A stretch of 32,079 bases of DNA, from the NCBI GenBank assembly GCA_003427395.1, contig BFEA01000210.1, positions 1,863,593 to 1,895,671 of the forward strand, in the 5' to 3' direction. A model generated the notes under the pieces. The model was given only the letters and a program-made list of their open reading frames with translations. It had not been told where the DNA came from and did no database searches. Every line of letters begins with the position of its first letter. Position 1 is the stretch's first letter. A program made the position numbers and the translations under genes. This stretch comes from Chara braunii. Its lineage: Eukaryota; Streptophyta; Charophyceae; Charales; Characeae. Positions 1 through 10,602 of the stretch are shown here, piece by piece.

Positions 1-38
1 ACACGCACACACACACATACACGCACACACACACACAC
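1..38. repeat. (AC)n microsatellite at the window edge
   Basis: Nearly pure AC dinucleotides with ACGC and ATAC interruptions. It continues into a C-rich stretch to about 60. The window simply begins inside it. Confidence 0.9.
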
Positions 39-654
39 GACCCTCAACCCACACCCCTGCGCCCTGCGCAACCGCGTCAAACACGCTTAGCAGCGTTCAA
101 TGAACTCATGTTCACTGCGTTCAAAACATGAACGTGAAACGCACGTTTATTGAATGCGCGACAACACAAAACGTTGGCGCCGACCTTGGCGATTGACCAC
201 CATTGTGGGCCCCGCCGGATCTGAAGACATCAAGGCATTTTCCACGCGAGTCTGAGCGAACCCCTCTGAGAACTTGAGAGACTGACTTTACTCTCTCTAT
301 CCTTCTTATTCTCCGTCTAGTCTGACGAGTCGGGAAAGGAAGACGGGAGGTGGGATTGCATCCCACAAGACCGCAGCAAGACCTCGTGGGAGGTCCACCC
401 ACCGATTGTGGAAGCTCTGCCGAAGTCAAGACGAGACTTTGGAGATAGTGAACTCAGAAGCAGACCGATATGATTCCATTAGAGTCCCAATAAACCCTTA
501 TTTATACAACCCAACGTTATTCAATTTTGCTTGACTTATGTATAAGTTTTGATTTTTTTTTCAAAACTTTAATTGAATCAGAAGGGGAATCTACTATGTA
601 TGTTTAATTTCATTTGTTTCAAATGGAATCCACGATGTCTGCTTGCAATAATTT
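39..654. other. unassigned stretch with GTTCAAACG-like motifs
   Basis: I see no gene here. Between about 85 and 170 there are repeated GTTCA/TGAAC words around GAACGTGAAACGCACG. They resemble words at 6720-6785 (GTTCAAACGTGTTCAAACAC) and could be the subterminal region of a DNA transposon. The rest is AT-rich without recognisable signals. Confidence 0.4.
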
Positions 655-1560
655 GAATGGGTCTGAAGATGATGTCGCATCAACTGATCACGACACTTTG
701 CCTTCGTTTGTCTACGATGATTTTCAATGGGTTTAAGTGTGATGCCGCATCGACTGATCTGGACGCTTTGTTATATTTGCCCGCGAGATCCGAATGAGCT
801 TGGATGTGATGTCGCATCGACTGATCTAGAAGTTTTGCTCTTATTTGCCTGACAGTTTAAAATAAATATGAACGTGATGTTGCATCGATTGATCCAGACG
901 CTTTGTTGACATTTTTCTGAAAGTTTGAAATGGATTTGGATAAAACTGGATGTGATGTCGCATCGACTCATCTGGACGTTCTATTGACGTTTATCTGAAA
1001 GCTTGAAATCTGCATAGCACGACGAACGTGTTCGCGCCCCTTCACGTTAGCGAACGTGTTCTCGTGTTCGCACAAACAGCTCGCGAACATATTCAGACGA
1101 ACATATATTTTTTTCGTTTTTTTTTTTTTTTTTTTTTTTTTTTTGGTTTTTGATTGTTAAATCATGATTGGCTATGAATTTGAACATGACTCCAAGGCAA
1201 AAATTGCTGGTATTAATATTTTACATAACATATATTTTTTCAAATTTTTTTGAAATCTGTTTTTTTTTTTATTTAATACTTTATATTTTTTATGTTTGCG
1301 TTCGGAGGGTTTTGGACGCTTGTTCGTGTTCGGCTCCGAACGTGAACACGGTGCTATGCAGCTTGAAATGGGTCCGGGAGTGATGTCGCTGAATAATCGC
1401 ATTGACTGATCTTAACGCTTTGTTGACGTTTACCTAAAGCCTGAAATGAGTTTGAGCGTGATGTCGTATCGACTGATCCAGACGCTTTGCTATCGTTTAC
1501 TTGAAATGGTTTGAATGGGTTCGAACATGATGTCGTATCCACTAAACCGAATGCGTTGCT
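655..1560. repeat. ~68-bp tandem repeat array, interrupted by a MITE
   Basis: Degenerate tandem units share the words GAAATGG.TT, GTGATGTCGCATCGACTGATC and GACGCTTTGTTGACGTTT. Units begin near 655, 726, 791, 860, 927, 1364, 1441 and 1520, mostly 65-78 bp apart. A 352-bp insertion at 1010-1361 splits one unit. Open frames inside are short and change from unit to unit, so I regard the array as non-coding satellite-like DNA. Confidence 0.8.
1010..1361. mobile_element. hAT-like MITE with 8-bp target-site duplication
   Basis: The element begins CTGCATAGCAC (1010-1020) and ends with the exact inverse GTGCTATGCAG (1351-1361). It is flanked on both sides by CTTGAAAT (1002-1009 and 1362-1369). An 8-bp duplication is the hallmark of the hAT superfamily. 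Subterminal regions are rich in the word GAACGTGTTCG in both orientations, as expected of transposase-binding sites, while the centre is A/T-rich with a long T run at about 1115-1144. No transposase is encoded, so the copy is non-autonomous. Removing the element and one duplication restores a normal unit of the surrounding array, which confirms the boundaries. Confidence 0.85.
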
Positions 1561-2927
1561 AAGTCAGTCAGTTTGCTTATTGACAAAATTCAGACTCATC
1601 TTCCTATGGGAATAGTCCAGGCAAGTGTGTTTGATCGTCTACATGTGTCTGACTAAGAACACTTTTGGAAGAGTTAGAGTTTATTTAATTAAGATACATG
1701 ATATTTTTTTAGGGGAAAGGTTTGAACATGTTAATCCAGAGATGAATTTTAATCAATATGCCTTTAATTTGTGCCAGTGCACTTGAATTTTATTCATGTA
1801 TTCTGTTGTTTCACTCACCTACTTGTTCTTTCAGTCTGATAACTTAATTGTTAGAGTTCGCCTTGCGTGTGAGTGATTGAAAGATAGTTGTCTATTTTTG
1901 TTATTGCATTGTCTTTTTCATGCATGCTTACTTTGGTCAGATTTTGACTATCTTTTGAGCTAGTAGGATTCTGGGAGCTTTCTTTGCTAGGGGAAATGTT
2001 GCCAAAATTTATGCTAGAGTTGCATAGTTAGTTAAAATATTGGGAAGTCTTTTGGGTTAGAGTTAGTCTAACCTTTGGAGTCATATGAGGTGATAATGGT
2101 CACCATCGAATTGACTCTTGGTGGAACGGACCACTTCGTGTTTGCAACTCTTTGATCCAACTCAATCGAATGAGATTGAACTGGTGTCGCTGCCACTTCA
2201 TGACCTTGAACATGCAAGAGTCATACAAAACTCAATTGTCTCGATATTTCTTACCGTGAAAACCAAGCCAAGTTTGATTTTTAGGGAAGTACTTATGCTT
2301 GATTCTTTATCGACCCCAGGTAGGGTGTCTACGAAAGACCCATGCACGATAAAAATTTTGAAAGCCTCCCTTGCTAAAGGAAGTGCTATCAAAATTTCTA
2401 CTAAAACCAAAGAGTTAGTTTGTTTTTCAGGTAGTTTTTGAGTCAAAAGTTTTCTCTTTAGATTTGGCTTAGTAAATATTATGGGAGCACACTTCCTTAG
2501 GAGAAGTGTTGCCAAAATTTTTATTATTTTCATATCGTTACTGGGCATCACCGTTGAGTAGTTCAAATGCGATATAGATGTGATCTTCGTTATCTCGACA
2601 GATGACGATTGCTTAGTTTTCTGACACACGGCACGGCTACCAATAAATACTTCTAAACGTCTTGACCTCCATTAATTTGTGCTATCAATTGATAGCAAGT
2701 CGGTTTGTGACTCAACTTTTACATATTTCTGTATGTCTACCCTAAAAACTTAGCCCTATGGGATTGGGGGTTTCCCTGTGATTTTATCCGATTTATTGCA
2801 AAGGGGTCATTGAACCCGATTGACTGTCATTAAAAAAAAAAAAATCAGGCCATCTCTGAAGGTTAAGTATGAGTTAAGGAGACTTGAGATACATATAGTA
2901 TTGAGGTTGACACCTTTTAGCTAGGTA
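1561..2927. other. AT-rich unassigned DNA with a thrice-repeated word
   Basis: I found no gene that I can support. The word GGGGAAATGTTGCCAAAATTT at about 1989-2010 recurs in diverged form near 2377-2398 and 2500-2520, each time a few bases after a TTTGCTA or CTTAGG word, which suggests old duplication. Open frames on both strands at 2118-2629 overlap these repeats and show no domain I recognise. Confidence 0.4.
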
Positions 2928-3447
2928 GTTAATCCGGATATCCGGCAGACCAATTTTATCCGGATTTTTCAATCCGGATGAAATTTCTGGATTACTTTCG
3001 GATATGGAAAATCCGGCCCTGCGCAAATTTTGTTTTTTTGCCAAAAAAAATGATAATTCAAAAAAATCTGGAAAAAAAGTATGTTGTTCATATGAATGAT
3101 ACGAACAAAGAGGTTATCTTTGATATCTTAACATATATAAAGATAAACAATAAAACAGAAAAAAGAAATAATATTTAGATAAAAAATTATAGAATGAATT
3201 AAGCATCCCCCCTCTAAACCCCTTTATTCCCTATCTTACCCCCTTTGAACCCTTCTATGCCCTATGAAGTTTTTCATGAAGTAGGAATGTAGTTCTATGG
3301 TATTTTGCATGCGCAATATCACTTTTTTTTTTTTTTTTTTTTTTACTTTTTTTTGGCATTTTTTTTAATCCGGATGATCCTACCCCCCGATCATCCGACC
3401 AGATAATCCGACCAGATTATCCGACCAGATTATCCGGCCAGATAACC
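2928..3447. mobile_element. probable non-autonomous element with ATCCGGAT-rich ends
   Basis: The left side starts GTTAATCCGGATATCCGG and has further ATCCGGAT copies to about 2980. The right side (3367-3447) holds AATCCGGATGATC and four direct copies of a 15-bp ATCCGACCAGATTAT-like word, ending GGCCAGATAACC. Read inversely, the right end approximates the left (GTTATC..GG..GGATA). The interior is A/T-rich with T runs at 3324-3344 and codes for nothing recognisable. No clear target duplication was found, so the exact limits and class are uncertain. Confidence 0.4.
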
Positions 3448-5709
3448 CATGCTACTTAGCCTTTTAGTGTATTGTGATGTGGTTTCGCCTGCATGCATGT
3501 ATGTTTTATGCAGGTCGGTTGTTAAGGACTTGATGCGATCTCTGAGGTGTTTTGGTTGGATGTTTATTGAGTGCAATGGGCAAGCTACATGTGGGGACTG
3601 TGAGAAGGTTAACTTGATGTTGGACGATCCTATCACCTTTTTTATTCTCTATCTTTCTACACTTCTTCCGTCTATATCTATTTTGGACCGTGAAAGGAGT
3701 GTTGGGTTCTTGTTTGTTTGTTTGTGTTGTCGGACGTTGGTCCCGAACTTGGAATTCGAGGTTATTGTTAATTACATTCAAGGTTTCTGTCCAACAGAAA
3801 ATAAGTTTCTGATGTGTTGGACACTCACGCCAGTGGATAACGCGTGAAGCATAGCCAGAATGGTTGAAGGCGTGATTATGCATGGTTGAATGTTGTGGCC
3901 TCCTTCACGGGGGCGTTCATATCATGCATTCTCGCACGGACGAGACCCTGATGTTTGTGCACACTCCGAGTTAAGGGTTGGAACGTCCGGGAAGAGACTA
4001 GGCATAGAGAGTCATGCGTAAAGATTATGTTTGTGAAAGAGTGAGACGTGTGGTAGTTGCGATGTCCTAGTCGACCGGCGTAGGGCTGCGCTTGGGAGAT
4101 CAAGGCCCTAAGCATCGGTTTGCATGCGGGTTTGATCAGGCATGACTGCGCGTCTCGCTATGCTATAGTGCACGAGAAAACGCCCTTGGCTGGTCCACCT
4201 CTGCGATTGCATGTAAAATGCCTTTGTAGTATGGACTGGTAGCTCGGTGAGGATACGCCTACCTAAGGGATGGTGACAAGTCCCACGGGTGGAGGTAAGC
4301 TGTACCTCATGGAACCTTATCTTGTCGTAGAATGGAGGTATGGTTGGAGCAGCTGGTCGGAGCGGCGAACCTCCCCAGGTTTTTGCGACATGCCGAATCC
4401 TGCGTGACACGGCTGGGAAGGTTCCCTCTAGGGGACCGATGTGCTCGACATCCGTCTTTTGCATGGCGCTTGGCACCCAACTACAATCTCACGACACCTA
4501 TACTAGCCTAGACTACGTGATGCAACCAGTCGTACTTCAACAGCAGACCGATGGACATGAAGACGTTGCCCATGCAAACCTCCACGACACACTAGGTATG
4601 TCGCTTCTCCACTAATGGTTAATATATTTGTATTCAGTTTCAACGTATATGGACCAGTAACAATTTACTACCAAAAAAGTTGGTAAAAACACCGAATTTG
4701 GAGAATCATTTGGCGAACTCCGAAAGCTACTCCGAATAGGGTTTTATAGTGTTTTTGAGATTTTTTTTTTTCTTTTTTTTTTGCCTGTTTGATTTTTTGA
4801 TGTTTGTATTATGATCCTGCATTGTTTGTTCGCGAAGTGTTTGAGGACATTGTTTGTGGTGATGTGGCGAAAACCCCCGAATTTTGGGTCTTCCATTAAC
4901 CATATCTCGAGCCAGACACTTTCCTTAAGTGGCTGGCTGCAAAGGCTGGCTGCAAAGGCTGGCTGCGCGGGCCTTGACTAAGGTGGGGACCCCACTGCGG
5001 TGTGGATGGAAAAGCCGGTCGGCCGCAAAGAGAGGGCAAGAGTTTCTGGAAAGCTGGAAACTCATTTTTCTGGGATCCCACCGCGGAGGCCGTTTCGCGG
5101 CAAAGCTGCGATATTTCTTTCCGAAATAGGAAAGGGCCGTGGGGGGTGGCTAAAAGGGAAAGTTTTTATTGTCCGGGAGGCGCCCGCTGGACCGACGGAA
5201 CACGCGAGGGTACCAGGTTTGGGTGACGCAGTGCGACGTGTGCGAAACCTTGTGCGGCCAGATGTCGTCCTACAGGACGGCTGCATCCAGTCCCAGCCTT
5301 CTGAGAGTGAGGGACCCACCCCTCATCACCGGTGAAAGGTCGATGTGACCGTTGCGAGCAGACACATAGGTAGGTGGTTCCTGGCTGTTGGAACACTGTC
5401 AAGCCCGTCGTTCCGTCCTTGCGTTGTGCCGCGGACATCGCCATCGCCATCTCCAAAGGTCGGAAGTGCGCAACCGCCATCTCCGTCCCTTGACAATTGA
5501 CAAATGGAAATGCCCCGGGTAGATGGTTCAAGTTTTCACAGCCCTGATTTAACAAAGGTTTCTTTCGGAGCTGCATCTTGTTATAAATGGACGCTGGGCC
5601 CGGTTCCCAGCAGGTGTTGCTCCCCACCAATAGATGGAGCGGCCCAACGGGGAAACCCTCAATCCTGGCGGTTCTCTCACCACCGCTGGGATAGTGGGTT
5701 TTCGATGGC
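3448..5709. other. unassigned, no supported gene
   Basis: The longest open frames (3449-3847 plus, 4108-4476 minus, 5166-5630 minus) show no domain I recognise, no repeated conserved pattern and no convincing start context. A short triple repeat of GGCTGGCTGCAAA lies at about 4931-4968. The region could hold exons of an intron-rich gene, but nothing in it lets me call one. Confidence 0.35.
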
Positions 5710-5834
5710 CTTTTTTTTTTTTTTTTTTTTTTTCCGCGTTCGGCTTGAACGACCGAACGTGTCTAAAGGGGGGCCCGTCGTTCGGGCGTTTGGGTTCGGG
5801 CGTTTGGCCCGTCCCGAACGTCGGCAACCTTGTG

Positions 5835-5842
<8 letters not shown>
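5710..5842. mobile_element. GC-rich 'TTCGGGCG' end of a non-autonomous element (partial)
   Basis: A T run (5710-5733) is followed by a GC-rich block with repeated CGTTCGGGCGTTTGGG and GAACG words, ending CCCGTCCCGAACGTCGGCAACC. The same architecture, T run then CGTTCGGGCGTTCGGG and CCCGTCCTGAACG, recurs at 26010-26107. The two copies therefore look like one end of a dispersed element family. I could not find the other end of this copy. Confidence 0.5.
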
Positions 5843-5878
<36 letters not shown>

Positions 5879-5881
5879 TTT
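5835..5881. repeat. (TA)n microsatellite
   Basis: TATATG followed by an uninterrupted TA run and then T7. It directly abuts the GC-rich element end. Confidence 0.9.
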
Positions 5882-6885
5882 AATTTAATTTCGGGGTTGT
5901 GGATGAAACATAGAGTATAAAAAGGAGTTAAAGGTAGATAGGGTAAATAGAAAAAAAGGCGAGAAGAAGAAGGAAAAGGGACCGCTTATGCTGCGACTGA
6001 CCATTTTTTTACTGCGACAATGACCTCTTAATGAACATTGTTTCCCTCTTATGGTTGCTGCTGCGTGCTCTAGGGCCATTGCTGCTACGGGCCGCTGGTC
6101 ATCGGGTTGATGCAAGGGTCGTTCGCACTCACTAGGTGCAGACATAGCAAGGGTTCATAGATTGAGCTCACTTCTCGATTTTATGGGTGGTGGTGCATGA
6201 CCGTTCTTAGTTGGTGAAGTTGTTTGTTTGATTCCACTTAACGGCTGGGGCAAGTGCCACTGCAGAGGTGGGTGCTTCTAAGCATCGACTGCTGCATTTT
6301 AGACTATCGTCATTGGGTTTTCATTTGGGCGTGATTGAAGTACTTTGCAGAGGGAGGCTATCATTGCAGCTGCAGCCATACCCAACCTCTGCAGTTGGGA
6401 CTACAACAATTTGTGCATTCAGGCAGGGCATAGCCTGCGTCCCTTAGGTTAGTGCTACTGTTTCAAGTTGTGGCTACATGGTGCTGCTGCTGAGCGTTAG
6501 AGTTGTTACTACCGACCCTCTGAGCGGCGTGCTCTTGTTGTGACTTAGATGTAGCTGCTCCCACTACAAACCTGCGGATTGCTGGTCTTCGGACTTCTTG
6601 TGCTACTCCGGTTGAAAGGTCCTTGAACTGCTGTCACAACAGATGGTTTGTGGCTGCTACAAAAGTTGGGAAACTAAGATTACAACGACACCTGCAATCA
6701 ACGTTGGCGATGAGACCGTCTTAACGCGTTGAACGCACACGTTCAAACGATCGGGGGCCGCGTTCAAACGTGTTCAAACACGCTATGTGCCACATGGCGC
6801 AAATTTGTTGAACGCGACTCGCCCAGCTGCATGCACGCATGGCGGACTACGACTGGGAGGTTTGGTTTTTGAAGGAAAAAAAAAA
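5882..6885. other. unassigned stretch
   Basis: No gene is supported. The stretch 6060-6680 is rich in GCTGCTGC-like words without a regular period. At 6720-6785 GTTCAAACG words in both orientations resemble those at 85-170. Confidence 0.35.
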
Positions 6886-6889
6886 GAAG

Positions 6890-7372
6890 TGTGGCAGTGT
6901 ATATTTCCGTGTTCTGGCAGTAGATTCATTCGATTTTGCTCATCAAATCGATGGAAGTACCATGAGGTCGGCCCCGCATTTGGAGACCTATCCGCTCTTT
7001 TCTCTCTCTCTCTCTTTTACATACATACACACACACACACTCTCACACACACACACACACAAACATACACACACACACACGACATTGTATATTTTCATGT
7101 CTAGTGGACGATTCATTCGATTTTACTCATCCACCCGATGGATGTAGTGTGAGGCCAGCCGCGCGGTTGGAGACTTACCTGCTCTTCTCTCTCTCTCTCT
7201 CACATACACAAAAAAAAAAAAAAAAAAAAAAAAAGTGTGGCAGTGTATATTTCTATGTTCTAGCGGTAGATTCAATTTATTTTGCTCATCAAATCGATGG
7301 AAGTACCATGAGGTCGGCCGTGCACTTGGAGACTTACCTGCTCTCCTATCTCTCTCTCTCTCTCTCTCTCTG

Positions 7373-7426
<54 letters not shown>

Positions 7427-7500
7427 ACACACGACAATGTATATTTTCATGTATAGTGGAAGATTCATTTGATTTTCTCATCCAACCGATGGANAATTGA
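6890..7500. repeat. duplicated A-B module with embedded (CT)n, (AC)n and (A)n
   Basis: Module A (GTGTGGCAGTGTATATTTC to a (CT)n and (AC)n run) lies at 6890-7080 and 7234-7430. Module B (a diverged form starting CATTGTATATTTTCATGT) lies at 7083-7233 and 7435-7500. A and B share the GATTCATTCGATTTTGCTCATC and GATGGA words, so the array arose by duplication of a ~150-190-bp unit followed by duplication of the dimer. The open frames through it encode dinucleotide-repeat polypeptides only. One ambiguous base is at 7494. Confidence 0.85.
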
Positions 7501-8640
7501 CAGGCGTTTGGTCGTTTTTGTTTCGGCTGGCACCGGTGCTGAGCGGTCCGTGCCATGGACGGAGTGCGCACGGGGATTGGTGGCGACGATTGGGACGACT
7601 CCACGTTCCTGATGTAGTTCATGCTCCTTCAGTGGATGAACCAAAGGAACGTGGCAGCGATGGCAGTCCTGCAAGCGGCAACTGCTTTGCCATCATCTGT
7701 GCCTGGCATGTTGTCGGCGTTGCTGCTACTGATGGGTGCAGTGGTGCATGGCCTGGCAGTGACGGACTTGGCTGCAACCTCACTCGCCAGCCACATCGCG
7801 TACAGGCAGCACGCGTCCTGGTCACACAGCCTCCGCGCTTGGATGTAACCAACTGGCGCGGGGCTCAGGGCCTGACGGCCACCTGAAAAGCAGGGCTTCT
7901 GTAAATGTTCTGGCCCTCCTTCCCTTAGGGTGGGCACAAGATTCCCCTTGGGGCTCTGCGGAGGAGCACAGCCTGGCACTTCCGTTGTCTGACCAACCGG
8001 ACTGTGGCAATGCCAACTGATCTTGACCTGCAGGATGGTGTTTGAGTCTCCCGAAAAGATAATAGGGAAGAACCTATGGTCCGCTTAGGCGAATCCGATT
8101 CTTCATGCGAGAGGGCCCCCTCGGGACTTTCCCCTCGTCTGTCTGCTATTTGCCTATTCCAGCACCGAACTGGCACATTCGCCTACCGTGGCCAGCCAAG
8201 CTCTGCCGCGAGATGCGAGTGATGACAGGATGCGACAGGTCGATCGCGCCGTCACAAACGGGGGTGCAATGACCCTGTCATCAACAGCTACATACGCGTG
8301 AGCCATTCAGCTACGACAATCAGGGAATAATCCGGCCCGGAGGAAAAGTGGCCGGCTGACAGGAACACGGGCTGGACTCGCGAGGTAGTGTCCCAGTGTG
8401 GTGAGCGCGCCGGACCAGCGGAAGGAAGGAGTGGATGACGTCGCAAATTCGCAATCGGGATGTTTGAGCATCCTCACAACACTTCACCTTCTCTAAATGT
8501 CTTGGACCAGTGTCGTGGACCAGCTGAACGGCGAAATTCAATCGAGGTAGTCCTATTGTGAATTGCCCTAAGAAACGCCCTGAGCATATGTAGGCCCAAC
8601 GGTAGGTGATTTTACGACCGAGGAGGTAATTGCGAGAAGT
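7501..8640. other. unassigned, GC-richer stretch
   Basis: Open frames at 7497-7886 and 7621-7848 (plus) and 7619-7979 (minus) overlap each other. None has a recognised domain. I make no coding call. Confidence 0.35.
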
Positions 8641-8650
8641 CAGCGGGGCC

Positions 8651-8659
8651 TATATATAT
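8651..8659 (+). promoter_or_regulatory. TATA box candidate upstream of the three-repeat gene
   Basis: TATATATAT sits between GGGGC and GCCCC and is followed about 30 bp on by a pyrimidine-rich tract (CCTCTTCTCTCTCTCTG), an arrangement typical of plant core promoters. If it serves the gene at 9484, the leader would be long and probably spliced. A pyrimidine tract ending TTTTTTTGCAG at about 8787-8797 would be a fair 3' splice site. Confidence 0.35.
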
Positions 8660-8841
8660 CACAGCCCCTCGTTTGTTGTCCTCTTCTCTCTCTCTGCCTA
8701 CGGTTTACCGGGCAGTTCTATTTGTGACGACATATATAGACTAACAAGGCTATCTGCTGTATATAGATAGTAATCTGGGATTTTTCTTTTTTTGCAGACG
8801 AGCGTTTTGTCCTCGGTGGTCTTGTCCCGTCGTTTGGCCTG

Positions 8842-8900
8842 TGAAGGAGGGGCGGTGCTTGCGTGTGGGACTTGTCATCAAGGAGGGGCGGTGCTTGCTT
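8842..8900. repeat. short direct repeat
   Basis: AAGGAGGGGCGGTGCTTGC occurs twice, near 8842 and 8880. Confidence 0.8.
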
Positions 8901-9157
8901 GTTGCCCCTGTTTTGTTGTATTTGGCTGTTCCCTTCCTCTTTTCTTTGCCTGTTTGCCCTTTGACTGTGTGCAAGTGGGTCGATATGACACACGGGGGTG
9001 GGGGCAGGCGCCGCTCAACCTACATCCACGTGGGCGGCCTTGTACGCAAGAGGTTCTGAACAGGGGGAGTTGTAAGAAAGAAGATAAGAAAACGAATTAT
9101 TTTTTTCTTGTTTTCTCCTGTTTTATTCGCCTTTGCGCTCTGATATTCATGTGACGA

Positions 9158-9165
9158 TATATATA
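9158..9165 (+). promoter_or_regulatory. second TATA box candidate
   Basis: TATATATA lies about 320 bp before the ATG at 9484. It would give an unspliced leader of roughly 290 bases containing a GGAGA run (9246-9275) and a 24-bp direct repeat (GGCGCCGTG.AAGTGGAAA, near 9331 and 9394). I cannot choose between this and the candidate at 8651. Confidence 0.3.
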
Positions 9166-9483
9166 GTAGGAAGTCAACGGCGGTAAGGATGCGGAGGATT
9201 GCTCGGCAATTACCGAGGCGAGAACGGCGGGAGGTATTTACAACCTGGGAGGGGAGAGGAGAGGAGAGGAGAGGAGAAAAGGTGATGGTAGCGGGAACCC
9301 TGTGAGCACGGATGACCACTCAGCACATTTCGGCGCCGTGCAAGTGGAAACAAAAGCCGGCGATCCACTGAGCACATTTAATACGTGGTATTTTGGCGCC
9401 GTGAAAGTGGAAATAGAAGCCTTGATTGTCGGTGCTAAGGAGGGAAATTGTACGGGGACTACCGTAAGAGCTGGAAGGAAGCA

Positions 9484-10602
9484 ATGGCGTCCGAGTCGGA
9501 GCAGGTGCGGGCATCTGGCGAGCGATCGCCACAGCACGATGTTCACACTGAAAAGGAAGAAACTGGGATATCAGTTGGTGAAAAGGCGCCAGCGGGAGGA
9601 ACGGAAGCAGTCGAGCCAGCAGCGGTGACTGGTGGCGGAAGGGATGTGCAAGGCAGTCTCAGGGCAGTGGCAGAGATAGCGGCTGGCGCCGCCGGTGCGG
9701 CTACTGGCGAGGAGGGTCACGGGCAACAGTCCATTGACGAGGTGCCGTCCCACTTGGCGCCAAGCCTGGTCGGGACGTACAAGACTTTGGCGGGAATTAG
9801 AAGGAAACTGCTGCAGATGCGAGCGGACAAGACGCCGCACACGGCGGACGATATCAGGAAGTATCAGCAGATGGTCGATGCAATAGACAGCAAGAGAGCG
9901 GACGGCATTTTCGGTGGTTCCCTCAAGGTGGGAAACATTCCTCCGGGCCAGGGGGCAATGCGCGAGCTGATGGACGCCGTCTACGACCTCATCGGCAGTT
10001 TAATGGACACAAGTTCAGAGATGAACGCGGAGGTGAACCACATCTACAAGACGCTAAAGGGAATCGCCAGGAAGCTGGACAAGATGCAACGAGACAAATC
10101 ATACTCGTTGGAGGATCTTCAACACTACCAGCAAATGGTGGACGCGATCGATCGACGGCGGATCGAATCCGACGGGATATTTGCTGGCTCGAAAGACAAT
10201 GTCCCTGCAGGGCAAGCTCAGTGTTCAGCGGCGTTGGCGGAGTGTTACAGGCGGATCGAAAAGCTGAAAGAGACGACGCATGAGCTGAGTCCAGAGGTAC
10301 GGAACATTGTGAATCAACTGAACGGCATCAAGAAGAAGCTGGAGAAAGTGAAGGATCAGCCACACACGATGGCTGAGCTTCGGCAGTATCAAGGACAATT
10401 ACATGCCATTGAAAGGAATCGCCATGAAGGTGTGTTTGCAGGATCGCCGCAAACGCGCATTCCTGCGGGACAGGCTGTATGCGCGGAACTGCTCGGAGAG
10501 TGCTACGAGCTCCTGATGCAGCTGAAGGACACGGCGGTCGATGCCTTGGAAACGGAGACGTCGATCATGCTGCAGGTTGAGGTCCAACCTCAGCCTGCGT
10601 AA
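9484..10602 (+). CDS. three-repeat helical protein of unknown function
   Basis: This is the one convincing host-type gene. I start it at the ATG at 9484 because a TAA precedes it in frame at 9436, no other ATG lies between, and the context GCAATGG is a good eukaryotic start; the product is 372 residues. Residues 1-90 are low-complexity and Ala/Gly/Glu-rich. Three repeats of about 88 residues follow (roughly 95-174, 184-263, 271-348). Each has a helix with GI..KL, a YQ.....AI(D/E) helix, a short turn DGIF.GS or EGVFAGS, a conserved (I/V)P.GQ (residues 152-156, 240-244, 326-330) and a final amphipathic helix ending in LK or LM. No signal peptide or membrane segment is evident. The repeat is about the size of a BAG-type helical bundle, but I cannot confirm that and do not recognise the family. 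Consistent codon-level conservation between repeats argues that it is a real, selected protein. Confidence 0.8.
   Translation: MASESEQVRASGERSPQHDVHTEKEETGISVGEKAPAGGTEAVEPAAVTGGGRDVQGSLRAVAEIAAGAAGAATGEEGHGQQSIDEVPSHLAPSLVGTYKTLAGIRRKLLQMRADKTPHTADDIRKYQQMVDAIDSKRADGIFGGSLKVGNIPPGQGAMRELMDAVYDLIGSLMDTSSEMNAEVNHIYKTLKGIARKLDKMQRDKSYSLEDLQHYQQMVDAIDRRRIESDGIFAGSKDNVPAGQAQCSAALAECYRRIEKLKETTHELSPEVRNIVNQLNGIKKKLEKVKDQPHTMAELRQYQGQLHAIERNRHEGVFAGSPQTRIPAGQAVCAELLGECYELLMQLKDTAVDALETETSIMLQVEVQPQPA

Noticed and set aside
4108-4476. 122-residue minus-strand frame
   Set aside because: No recognised domain, no conserved pattern, and an overlapping plus-strand frame of similar quality.
5166-5630. 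154-residue minus-strand frame
   Set aside because: No domain or repeat pattern, and competing frames occupy the same GC-rich DNA.
7123-7474. Long open frames encoding alternating Cys-Val, His-Thr or Arg-Glu
   Set aside because: These are translations of (AC)n and (CT)n microsatellites.
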